A stretch of DNA of 8,355 nucleotides from Coriobacteriia bacterium (GCA_009785705.1 WQVS01000065.1:1-8355), one strand, 5' to 3'. Shown: positions 1-6,052, numbered from the stretch's first letter. Made by a program: numbers and translations. Notes: generated from the letters alone by a model not told the origin.

Positions 1-77
1 CTTCCTAAAGTTGCAGCAAGCATAATTGCACAAAGTAATATGCCTGCAATCTTTTTGATTGTAAGTGGATTTTTCAT
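1..77 (-). CDS. N-terminus of an exported or membrane protein (partial, runs off left edge)
   Basis: An open frame starts at the ATG at 77-75 and continues to the window edge for 25 full codons. It begins MKNPLTIKK, followed by a hydrophobic run (IAGILLCAIMLAATLG). This is the layout of a signal peptide or first membrane helix: a short basic n-region, then a hydrophobic core. A purine-rich site (AGAAGGTGG, 95-87) lies 9 nt before the ATG. The gene is on the same strand as the ABC exporter pair and starts 83 nt after the permease stop, so it may be the third gene of that operon. The visible part is too short to name a family. The start is fairly convincing because the ribosome site and signal-like sequence agree. 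Confidence 0.6.
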   Translation of the reverse strand, partial: MKNPLTIKKIAGILLCAIMLAATLG

Positions 78-160
78 TTTGGCGGCCCACCTTCTTTTAA
101 CTCAGCGGTAAACGTGCTCTGTTCTTACCATCATTTACTTGAGGTATTTCTGTTCTAGTG
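78..160. other. Short intergenic gap within the ABC operon
   Basis: These 83 nt lie between the permease stop and the next minus-strand gene. Apart from the ribosome site at 95-87, I see no convincing promoter, terminator hairpin or small ORF, which fits read-through from the ABC genes. Confidence 0.4.
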
Positions 161-1819
161 TTAGCTACTCAAATCACGCCTGCGATACAGTACGAAGGCG
201 GCTATCATCATGACAAAAGCAAGTGCAGTCATCACCGCTAGCGTAATCCAAGGGATTGCCGCTTGAGTGATATTGGGGATGAGTCCAAAGGGTGATAGCT
301 TCACAACCCAACTAGGAATCTGCGTAAACACCTGCCCGAAATATCCGAGGAAGAACCCGAGGCCTAGGTATGTCCAACTAACAGATGCAGCAATCCTGGG
401 GACAACTGCAGTAAGCAGAGCTGCTAGTCCCAGGAACAGCCAGATTGCCGGCAGATAAATCAGTATTCCCTTGAAGGCAAAACTGGCAGAGAAGGGATCC
501 GTCATAACTACTGCTGCCGCACCCCATAGACCAAGTGCACCCAGCGCAGGCATCAAGATACTGCAAACAAGGGCAATCACCGCGTAGCTTCCGAAGAAAT
601 TGCTACGCGAAGTTGCTGTAGCCAACACTAGCTCAGCGCGGCCATCCTCTTCCTCACGCCAGGCCTTCAACACTATCATCACAGGCACAATAGCAAGCAT
701 ACCTGCAAGAACCACCATGACCAAAGATGCAAAGGACTCTGCCATAGTAAAGCCCTGCTCATTTGTTAAGGCATGCTGCAAGAAAGGTGTCGTCTTAACG
801 AAATCGGCAATGTAGTTCATGATGGAGCCATAGCTGACTCCCAGCGCAATCGCCACATACGCCCAACCAATCAAGGTATTACGCAGCAAGGTAAAAGTAA
901 GACCCAGATTCGTACGCAAGAGCGGACTTGCGTGAGCAGGTCCAGGGGTTGGAGGGATAATGCCCGCCCCCAAGTCACGGCGAGCATTCAAGACATACGC
1001 TGCTGCGACCAGTACCGCAGCTGTAAGCAGCAGCCAAGGCAAGGGCCACCAGCTATTACTTACAAACGCCTCCACACGCAGGCACAAACCTAAGGGCGAT
1101 ATGCGAGAGAGAGTTTCTCCCCAACTGTGGTCTACACGAAGAATGTCGCCTGCTGCGCGCACTAGGTACATCAGGCCCACGATGGCGCCGCTGTAGGCAA
1201 GAGCACCGCGTGAAGTGCTGGCAAGTTGTGAGCACACAGCGGCAACGGCAGCAAAAACCATACCGACCGCACCACAGGCTGCACCGTAGAGAAGGGCCCC
1301 TTTTGAGTCCATGCTAGGTATGTTCATCAGCATAATGCCTGCCCAGTTAACCAGCACGACTAGTAGATTAAGGACAAAAGCCCCTATAAGCGCACCATTA
1401 AGCGGAGCAAGCCTACCCACGGGAAGCGAGCGAATCATCTCTGCACGCTCTTGCTCTTCATCGGCGCGGGTATAGCGCACGACAAAAAAGATGTTCATAA
1501 AAGCAACTGCCGTTGCCGTCATCAGCAGCATCATGCCCGCCGTCAGCGCACCTACACTATAGTACGTCGTGTCAAAGATGGGACCCACCAAGGCGACCAT
1601 GGCAGGGTTTTGCAGCATAGGAATCATTGCCTGTAGGGTACTTTGTGAGCCGTACACATCCTGCATGGCCCAGGGAACTGCCGTGGCAAAAATGAGCAAT
1701 ACCAGCATCCAGACCAGTGACATCAGGAAGTCGCGCCTACCAAAAAACTTCGCTAGACGCAGAGAGCCCGTGTTGTTATTGCTGAAGTTAGCCCAAGGCT
1801 TATGAGATTGACTGGGCAT
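161..1819 (-). CDS. ABC-2 type exporter permease, TnrB3-like (polyketide antibiotic exporter family)
   Basis: A 552-residue polytopic membrane protein, the membrane partner of the ATPase encoded just upstream. By family it would move a hydrophobic drug or antibiotic-like substrate out of the cell; the substrate cannot be read from sequence. It has about 12 hydrophobic segments in two similar halves. Each half has an acidic/basic cytoplasmic stretch after an early helix (RYTRADEEQERAEM near 116-129; KAWREEEDGRAELV near 385-398) and ends in a helix followed by an ARRDL/RRRDL tail. This internal duplication matches the COG3559 TnrB3-type single-chain permease, usually 500-550 residues. I chose the ATG at 1819 over an earlier in-frame ATG at 1924 because a perfect GGAGG (1833-1829) sits 9 nt upstream and the upstream 35 residues are basic, non-membrane and only the shadow frame of the ATPase. 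It overlaps the ATPase gene by 20 nt, implying translational coupling. Confidence 0.85.
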   Translation of the reverse strand: MPSQSHKPWANFSNNNTGSLRLAKFFGRRDFLMSLVWMLVLLIFATAVPWAMQDVYGSQSTLQAMIPMLQNPAMVALVGPIFDTTYYSVGALTAGMMLLMTATAVAFMNIFFVVRYTRADEEQERAEMIRSLPVGRLAPLNGALIGAFVLNLLVVLVNWAGIMLMNIPSMDSKGALLYGAACGAVGMVFAAVAAVCSQLASTSRGALAYSGAIVGLMYLVRAAGDILRVDHSWGETLSRISPLGLCLRVEAFVSNSWWPLPWLLLTAAVLVAAAYVLNARRDLGAGIIPPTPGPAHASPLLRTNLGLTFTLLRNTLIGWAYVAIALGVSYGSIMNYIADFVKTTPFLQHALTNEQGFTMAESFASLVMVVLAGMLAIVPVMIVLKAWREEEDGRAELVLATATSRSNFFGSYAVIALVCSILMPALGALGLWGAAAVVMTDPFSASFAFKGILIYLPAIWLFLGLAALLTAVVPRIAASVSWTYLGLGFFLGYFGQVFTQIPSWVVKLSPFGLIPNITQAAIPWITLAVMTALAFVMMIAAFVLYRRRDLSS

Positions 1820-2537
1820 AGCGTTTCGCCTCCGCTTCCATCTCTGCGATGGCAGCTTCGGTTTGCGCGCCGGCTTCAACAAGCAAACCCTTTCTGATAA
1901 CTGCCACACGGTCTGCAAGGTCACGTACTTCAGTCATGATATGGCTGGACAGCAAGAAGGTCTTCCCTGCCTTCTTTTTCTCAAGAACACAGTCTTCGAA
2001 GACCTGGCCCATAATGGGGTCAAGACCGCTGGTTGGCTCATCCAGTAGGTATAGCTCAACATCGCTTGCGAAGGCCGATATTAGTACGACTTTCTGGCGA
2101 TTACCTTTTGAATAGGTGCGGCAGCGCTTTGTTGGGTCAAGCTCGAACTTTTTGATGAGGGCATCGCGGCGCTTACGTATGTCACTTGCACTAGCCTTGG
2201 CACCACGTAGACTGATGAAGAGGTCGATAACTTCGCCACCAGTCAGATTCGCCCAAAGATTTACGTCCCCTGGGACATAGGCCAGACGTCTATGTATGGT
2301 AACAGGATCCTCCCAAGCGTCAAGGCCAAAAACTTTTGCGCTGCCTGAAGTGGCCTTCAGGATGCCCAGCAAGGTGCGAATAGTGGTCGACTTCCCCGCA
2401 CCATTGTTGCCGATAAAACCGAAGACTTCGCCCTGAGTAACATTGAAGGTAATACCACGCAAAGCCTCGACTTTTCCGAAATGTTTCACCAGATCATTGA
2501 CCTCGATAATGGTCGTTTCGTTAGTTGGCGTGTCCAT
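1800..2537 (-). CDS. ABC transporter ATP-binding protein, drug-exporter type
   Basis: A 245-residue nucleotide-binding subunit that powers the adjacent permease. Visible motifs are Walker A GNNGAGKST (43-51), signature YSKGNRQKV (142-150), Walker B LYLLDEP (162-168) with the D-loop SGLD just after, and the H-loop histidine in LLSSH (H199). The Q-loop position reads YVPGDVNLW (87-95), with no glutamine. I recall the same VPGDVNLW...LTGGE pattern in ATPases paired with TnrB3-like permeases, so this is probably a family trait. The protein ends about 45 residues after the H-loop in a Glu/Ala-rich tail and lacks the longer C-terminal domain of many BcrA/DrrA-like ATPases. The start ATG follows GAGGGGAG (2550-2543) by 5 nt. 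It is the first gene of the operon, and its stop lies 20 nt inside the permease gene. Confidence 0.92.
   Translation of the reverse strand: MDTPTNETTIIEVNDLVKHFGKVEALRGITFNVTQGEVFGFIGNNGAGKSTTIRTLLGILKATSGSAKVFGLDAWEDPVTIHRRLAYVPGDVNLWANLTGGEVIDLFISLRGAKASASDIRKRRDALIKKFELDPTKRCRTYSKGNRQKVVLISAFASDVELYLLDEPTSGLDPIMGQVFEDCVLEKKKAGKTFLLSSHIMTEVRDLADRVAVIRKGLLVEAGAQTEAAIAEMEAEAKRYAQSIS
1829..1833 (-). promoter_or_regulatory. Ribosome binding site of the permease, inside the ATPase gene
   Basis: The minus-strand sequence reads GGAGG, 9 nt before the ATG at 1819. It lies within the last codons of the ATPase gene. This site decides the permease start against the longer frame beginning at 1924. Confidence 0.75.
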
Positions 2538-2583
2538 AAATGCTCCCCTCAGTGCATGGTTTAAAGCGGGCTGGTTCTGTTAA

Positions 2584-2602
2584 GTATATTCATAATATAT
2601 AC
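2584..2602. promoter_or_regulatory. Palindrome, possible operator of the ABC exporter operon
   Basis: GTATATTCATAATATATAC has perfect 6-bp inverted arms (GTATAT/ATATAC) around a 7-nt centre. It lies about 50 nt before the ATPase start and just downstream of a candidate minus-strand -10 element (2619-2614), where a repressor would block transcription. Exporters of this class are often controlled by TetR- or MarR-type regulators, but no regulator gene lies in the window. The region is very A/T rich, so chance symmetry is a real alternative. Confidence 0.3.
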
Positions 2603-2613
2603 ACATATTCTAC

Positions 2614-2622
2614 ATTTTACCA
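2614..2622 (-). promoter_or_regulatory. Candidate extended -10 of the ABC exporter operon
   Basis: The minus strand reads TGGTAAAAT: a TGN extension followed by TAAAAT, which matches TATAAT at 5 of 6 positions. No good -35 hexamer lies 16-18 nt upstream. A start near 2607 would give a leader of about 70 nt before the ATPase ATG and put the palindrome at 2584-2602 just inside the transcript. Confidence 0.3.
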
Positions 2623-2749
2623 TCAATGCTTGGGGCGTGCGGGGAATTGGCTTAGATTGGAAGCTATGGAGCAGGCTGGCTCTCCTTATGTCAAAGATAG
2701 TTTTTGTTAAAAGCAAGAATGCTCACTCTCATTGCAGCACATATGCCCA

Positions 2750-2758
2750 TGCTAGAAT
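2750..2758 (+). promoter_or_regulatory. Extended -10 promoter of nth, probably giving a leaderless mRNA
   Basis: TGCTAGAAT is a TGN extension plus TAGAAT, 5 of 6 matches to TATAAT. A weak -35-like TTGCAG lies at 2732-2737 with a short 15-nt spacer. The -10 ends 6 nt before the nth ATG at 2765, so transcription is expected to start at or next to that A. No Shine-Dalgarno-like sequence precedes the ATG, which agrees with a leaderless transcript. Confidence 0.5.
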
Positions 2759-2764
2759 GACTGC

Positions 2765-3532
2765 ATGAGCAAGAAGTCAAATAAATCACGCACTTCCAAA
2801 GGCGAAAGAGACCACCAAAGACTAGAGGCTGAACTGGGCTTCCCTTTTCCGCGCGCAGTGAGCCGTATTGGTCCTGTTGCACAGACACGTGCGCGTGAAG
2901 TTGCGGTTCGCCTGAAAGCCACCTACCCTGTACCAGAAGGCGAGGCTCGTGAACGATTTCTGGACTTCACCAATCCCTATGAATGCGTGGTCGCTGTTGC
3001 GTTGTCCGCACAAACCACCGACGAGAACGTCAACAAGGTTCTGCCGACATTGTTTGGGCGCTGGCCAGACTCTGCCACTTTATTAGAGGCTTCACAGGCC
3101 GAGGTGGAGGAGGTCGTCCATTCGCTAGGCTTCTACCGCCAAAAAGCGAGAAACTTACTGGGCATGGCGCGCATTGTGGTGGACGATTACGATGGGGAGA
3201 TTCCTAGCAATATGGAAGACTTGTTGCGCCTGCCAGGGGTGGCGCGCAAGACTGCCAACATTGTGCTAACAGAAAGCTTCGGCATTACGCAAGGTATCGC
3301 GATTGACACGCATGTGTATCGCATATCTACGCGGCTGGGATTGACCCGTGCGAAGAATCCCGCAGCGGCAGAAGGTGATTTGTGCAAGGCCTTTGACTAT
3401 GCAGATTGGTACTACATCAACCACAACATGGTCGCTTTTGGACGCGATATTTGCGATGCGAGAAAGCCACTGTGTGAGCAGTGCGTGCTAGCAGACTTGT
3501 GCCCTAGTTTTGATGCTGCAGCAAAAGGTTAA
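2765..3532 (+). CDS. nth: Endonuclease III (DNA glycosylase/AP lyase)
   Basis: A 255-residue bifunctional base-excision repair enzyme that removes oxidised pyrimidines from DNA and cleaves the resulting abasic site. Diagnostic features are ALSAQTTDENVNKV (79-92), the helix-hairpin-helix LPGVARKTANIVL (156-168) with catalytic Lys162, IDTHVYR (180-186) with catalytic Asp181, and a [4Fe-4S] ligand set Cys230-x6-Cys237-x2-Cys240-x5-Cys246. It is about 40 residues longer than the 211-residue E. coli enzyme, owing to a basic N-terminal extension (KKSNKSRTSKGER near 3-15), as in many actinobacterial homologues. The start at 2765 has no Shine-Dalgarno; an extended -10 ending 6 nt upstream points to a leaderless message. 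It is divergent from the ABC operon and convergent with the EamA gene. The stop codon lies inside the left arm of a long inverted repeat. Confidence 0.95.
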   Translation: MSKKSNKSRTSKGERDHQRLEAELGFPFPRAVSRIGPVAQTRAREVAVRLKATYPVPEGEARERFLDFTNPYECVVAVALSAQTTDENVNKVLPTLFGRWPDSATLLEASQAEVEEVVHSLGFYRQKARNLLGMARIVVDDYDGEIPSNMEDLLRLPGVARKTANIVLTESFGITQGIAIDTHVYRISTRLGLTRAKNPAAAEGDLCKAFDYADWYYINHNMVAFGRDICDARKPLCEQCVLADLCPSFDAAAKG

Positions 3533-3590
3533 ATGGGAACGGAAGGAAGGCTATCTCTTCTACTGACTGAAGCTCCCATTTAACCTTTTG
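3522..3590. terminator. 17-bp interrupted inverted repeat, candidate bidirectional terminator
   Basis: Left arm 3522-3538 (CAAAAGGTTAAATGGGA) and right arm 3574-3590 (TCCCATTTAACCTTTTG) are exact reverse complements, separated by 35 nt. The stem has an AAAA side and a TTTT side at its base, so it could act as a weak terminator in either direction between the convergent nth and EamA genes. The U-tract is only four long and the loop is far larger than usual. The left arm contains the last two codons and the stop (3530-3532) of nth. A terminator is my preferred reading; a duplication-inversion scar is the alternative. Confidence 0.45.
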
Positions 3591-3613
3591 TGCTCAAGAA
3601 CATATCTTGGCAC
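3590..3613 (+). terminator. Second hairpin between convergent genes
   Basis: GTGC, a bulged T, and CAAGA pair with TCTTG and GCAC around an ACATA loop, giving 9 bp with one bulge. It directly abuts the right arm of the preceding inverted repeat. On the plus strand a TTTTTT run follows only about 14 nt later (3628-3633), inside the EamA coding region, so it is not a canonical intrinsic terminator. It may help the neighbouring repeat stop nth transcription. Confidence 0.3.
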
Positions 3614-3619
3614 TAGCTG

Positions 3620-4498
3620 TTATTCCTTTTTTGTTAAACCTGAGATGAGCATGCCTGCGATGATTACGACTCCTCCGACAAAAGCAGATAGCGCGATTCC
3701 TTCACCCAGCCAAAAGAAGGCCAGTAGGGTCGCTAAAAAGGGTATCAGGTAAAGGAACATCGTCACATGGGCTGTGCTTCTTGCCTTCGCAAGCGCGTAC
3801 GACCAGGAGAGATAAGCAATAGCAGCAGGGAAAATCCCCAGGTAGAGCGGAATGAGGTTGACGGTCAGGGGAACGTTTGGCACTTCCCTAATCAGACCTG
3901 GCAGGAATGCTAGCGTAAACAAAGTTCCAAAAAGTATAGAGTAGGCCGCTGCCTCAAAGGGCGTGTATTTCTCTGTAAGCTTGCGCTGAATGATTGTGTA
4001 TAGGCTGGTGACGATACTTGCTCCTACTAGAAACAGCACGCCGGCGTTCATGACAAAGCCACTCATCTGACTTGCGGTTACAACTGCTAGACCACCAAAG
4101 CTGACGATTATTCCAATCCAAGAAAGTAGTTTAACTTTTTCCTTCAAAATGAAAATTGAAAACAGGGTCGCAAACACAGGAGCAGACGCGATTAGAAAGC
4201 TGCTGACCCCCGAGGGAACGGTGTTAACCCCTGTGATAAAAAACCATGAGTAGAGAAATATGCCCAGGAGACCTGCGAGCGCAAAAAGAGGAATGTCCTT
4301 CTTGTCGGGCAGTCTCACCTTCTTAATTGCAATAACAGCAAGTATCACCAGAGAAGCGATAAGAAAGCGCAACACCATAATGGACTCTGCCGAATAATAG
4401 TCAAGCAGATATTTGACAGCAGGAAACGCCGATGCCCATAAAGACACCGTAATAAGTGCAGCAATCGCTGATTTTCCTGTCCGCTGTTCCCTATTCAT
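3620..4498 (-). CDS. EamA/DMT-family transporter
   Basis: A 292-residue inner-membrane protein of the drug/metabolite transporter superfamily. Family members export or import small metabolites such as amino acids; the substrate is not evident here. It has ten hydrophobic segments in two EamA repeats (about 12-142 and 152-288). Each repeat ends with the typical block: PVFATLFSIFILKEK near 107-121 and LIPFLATLLAFFWLGE near 251-266, both with the conserved glutamate. The N-terminal SLWASAFPAVKY (19-30) is also typical. The ATG at 4498 follows AAGGA (4506-4502) at only 3 nt, a short spacing, but the next methionine would remove helix 1. It is single, divergent from alkC and convergent with nth. 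Its lysine-rich loops look somewhat more Firmicutes-like than its neighbours, which is only a weak hint of transfer. Confidence 0.9.
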   Translation of the reverse strand: MNREQRTGKSAIAALITVSLWASAFPAVKYLLDYYSAESIMVLRFLIASLVILAVIAIKKVRLPDKKDIPLFALAGLLGIFLYSWFFITGVNTVPSGVSSFLIASAPVFATLFSIFILKEKVKLLSWIGIIVSFGGLAVVTASQMSGFVMNAGVLFLVGASIVTSLYTIIQRKLTEKYTPFEAAAYSILFGTLFTLAFLPGLIREVPNVPLTVNLIPLYLGIFPAAIAYLSWSYALAKARSTAHVTMFLYLIPFLATLLAFFWLGEGIALSAFVGGVVIIAGMLISGLTKKE

Positions 4499-4523
4499 AA
4501 TTCCTTAATGCCATTAGTTCTGC

Positions 4524-4532
4524 TGCTAGAAT
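4524..4532 (+). promoter_or_regulatory. Candidate extended -10 for the alkC gene
   Basis: TGCTAGAAT repeats exactly the element found before nth. No good -35 is visible. Transcription from about 4539 would give a leader of about 154 nt before the ATG at 4693. A closer alternative -10-like TACTAT lies at 4592-4597 but lacks the TGN extension. Confidence 0.3.
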
Positions 4533-4610
4533 GGTAACTAAACACAAGCATCGTAAGCGGGAAATACTTATGCATACTCCAGCAAATACGATACTATGTA
4601 GCCGCAGACA

Positions 4611-4619
4611 ACTATAGCA
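4611..4619 (-). promoter_or_regulatory. Candidate extended -10 for the EamA transporter gene
   Basis: The minus strand reads TGCTATAGT: a TGC extension plus TATAGT, 5 of 6 matches to TATAAT. Transcription from about 4604 would give a leader of roughly 105 nt before the ATG at 4498. I see no strong -35. Confidence 0.35.
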
Positions 4620-4692
4620 GCAGAGAGACACAATAATCCAGAGCTTACGCTTTTACCTGCTACGCAAACGAGTAAAGCGAGAGGATCCATAT

Positions 4693-5898
4693 ATGTCAGG
4701 AACGTACAAGAATCTATTTAATGCTGCCAGTCTGCGTGAGTTCGGCGCGGACTTCCAGTCCGTATATCCAGAGTTTCCTGTTGATGCATTTGTGGCGTCT
4801 ACTATGGGAGACGGGTGGGATGACCTCGAACTGAAAGGACGTTGGCAACAAGTCACCAATATTCTGGCGTCTTACCTGCCCGAAGATTATGCAGAAGCTC
4901 TGGCTATTCTTGACCAAGTCGTTGAGAATTATTCTGGTTGGGATGGCGTGTATGGCATGGTCTTTCCGTACTTCGTCGAATCCTTTGGTCAAGATGCTGC
5001 TAATTGGGACTTGTCCATGACTGCGATGGCAAACTATACTCAGCACGCATCAGCAGAATTTGCCGTGCGCCCCTTCATCATCAGCAACGAAGATCGCATG
5101 ATGGCGCAAATGTACACATGGTCAAAACACGACAACGAACATGTCCGTAGATTAGCGAGTGAAGGCAGTCGTCCAGCACTACCCTGGGCACAGGCACTCC
5201 CCGCCTTCAAGCAAGATCCCACTCCTGTCCTGCCGATTCTAGAACAGTTAAAGGATGACCCTTCAGCCTACGTACGCAAAAGCGTCGCCAACAACCTAAA
5301 TGACATATCAAAAACTCACCCTGAACTAGTCATAGATATCGCTCGCAATTGGCAGGGGGAGTCTGACCATACCGACTGGATTATCAAGCATGCCTGTCGA
5401 ACACTGTTGAAGCGGGGCAATCGCGATGCGCTAGCGCTGTTCGGCTTCCATGATGGAGCAACACTGAATGTTACGGAGTTTTACCTAGGCAACCCTGCGA
5501 CCAGTGGCGTAACAGCTAGTGCAACACGGTCTGACTCAGCACAGCAGCCTGCCATCCAAGAGCAAGAAGCGCCGTCTATTGGGCAGGATTTACCCACCAT
5601 CGCAATGGGCGGCGACCTATCCTTCTCGTTCGCAGTGCACACCAAAGAGTCAACAAAGCTAAGACTAGAATATGGCATCGACTTTGTGAAAGCCAGTGGC
5701 AAAGCCAGCCGAAAAGTATTCCAGATATCAGAAACTGAACTGGGCGCAGACGAAATAAAAACCCACACAAAGAAACATAACTTCAAAGATTTAAGCACAC
5801 GCAAACACTATCCGGGAACCCACTCCATCACACTGATAGTCAACGGCGTCGAACGCGGAACTCTAGATTTTGAACTCCAAGCAGAAACAGACTCGTAG
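4693..5898 (+). CDS. alkC: DNA alkylation repair protein, AlkC-type glycosylase with Ig-like domain
   Basis: A 401-residue cytoplasmic enzyme of the HEAT-like-repeat glycosylase superfamily. AlkC proteins excise cationic N3-methyl bases such as 3-methyladenine without flipping the base. Residues about 1-252 are helical repeats and include the characteristic HVRRLASEGSRPALPWA (150-166) and a later repeat with YVRKSVANNLNDISKTHP (193-210). Residues about 256-397 form an Ig-like beta domain with the family signature DFVKASGKASRKVF (330-343) and TRKHYPGTHSITLIVNG (369-385), which marks the longer AlkC class. About 35 Ser/Ala/Gln/Glu-rich residues (267-301) appear to interrupt this domain between its first strand and the rest. 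GAGAGGA (4679-4685) lies 7 nt before the ATG. It has no operon partner. I did not assign the catalytic acidic residues individually. Confidence 0.88.
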   Translation: MSGTYKNLFNAASLREFGADFQSVYPEFPVDAFVASTMGDGWDDLELKGRWQQVTNILASYLPEDYAEALAILDQVVENYSGWDGVYGMVFPYFVESFGQDAANWDLSMTAMANYTQHASAEFAVRPFIISNEDRMMAQMYTWSKHDNEHVRRLASEGSRPALPWAQALPAFKQDPTPVLPILEQLKDDPSAYVRKSVANNLNDISKTHPELVIDIARNWQGESDHTDWIIKHACRTLLKRGNRDALALFGFHDGATLNVTEFYLGNPATSGVTASATRSDSAQQPAIQEQEAPSIGQDLPTIAMGGDLSFSFAVHTKESTKLRLEYGIDFVKASGKASRKVFQISETELGADEIKTHTKKHNFKDLSTRKHYPGTHSITLIVNGVERGTLDFELQAETDS

Positions 5899-5920
5899 CA
5901 CTTTTACCTGCAAAGAGTGC
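5898..5920 (+). terminator. Hairpin directly after alkC, no U-tract
   Basis: GCACTTTT (5898-5905) pairs with AAGAGTGC (5913-5920), with one G-T wobble and a 7-nt loop, starting at the last base of the TAG stop. No T-run follows, so intrinsic termination would be poor; it may protect the 3' end or act with Rho. Confidence 0.3.
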
Positions 5921-5947
5921 GACATGACTGCACTGTAACCCTCAAAA

Positions 5948-6006
5948 GCATCACAACATGCACTTTTGCTCACTATATTGAGCATTTTTGCTCACTGTAT
6001 TGAGCA
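5948..6006. promoter_or_regulatory. Tandem palindromic operator array upstream of the DUF4143 ATPase
   Basis: Two near-identical 18-bp palindromes lie at 5967-5984 (TGCTCACTATATTGAGCA) and 5989-6006 (TGCTCACTGTATTGAGCA). Both have perfect arms TGCTCA/TGAGCA and differ by one base in the 6-nt centre. Their centres are 22 bp apart, about two helical turns. A weaker palindrome (GCAT...ATGC, 5948-5961) has its centre 21 bp upstream of the first. A further half-site-like TGCT starts at 6011, 22 bp after the second site's start, inside the extended -10. The array ends 7 bp before the -10 hexamer and covers the -35 region, as expected for cooperative binding of a dimeric regulator. The regulator is not identifiable from this window. 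Confidence 0.6.
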
Positions 6007-6010
6007 CTTT

Positions 6011-6019
6011 TGCTAAAAT
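6011..6019 (+). promoter_or_regulatory. Extended -10 promoter of the DUF4143 ATPase gene
   Basis: TGCTAAAAT is a TGC extension plus TAAAAT, 5 of 6 matches to TATAAT. A start near 6026 would give a short leader of about 27 nt that contains the ribosome site GGAGG (6041-6045), 7 nt before the ATG. The -35 region is occupied by the second palindrome. Confidence 0.5.
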
Positions 6020-6052
6020 GATATCCTCTAGAAACAGTACGGAGGATACAAT

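Noticed and set aside
773..1093. Plus-strand ORF of 106 codons opposite the ABC permease
   Set aside because: It is the antisense shadow of a membrane-protein gene, with no ribosome site and no recognisable domain.
1820..1924. A 35-residue N-terminal extension of the ABC permease from an upstream in-frame ATG
   Set aside because: It overlaps the conserved end of the ATPase gene, has a basic non-membrane composition, and the ATG at 1819 has a GGAGG at ideal spacing.
3522..3613. Integron attC site or transposon end
   Set aside because: It lacks the conserved attC core sites, has no flanking target duplication that I can see, and no integrase or transposase gene is present.
5481..5804. Minus-strand ORF of 107 codons opposite alkC
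   Set aside because: It lies wholly within the well-supported Ig-like domain of AlkC and has no family resemblance or start signal.
2765..5898. A DNA repair operon of nth and alkC
   Set aside because: An EamA gene on the opposite strand and terminator-like structures separate them, and each has its own promoter.
5961..6013. CRISPR-like or iteron repeat array
   Set aside because: There are only two to three 22-bp units with no unique spacers, no cas or rep gene, and a promoter is embedded in the last unit; operators fit better.
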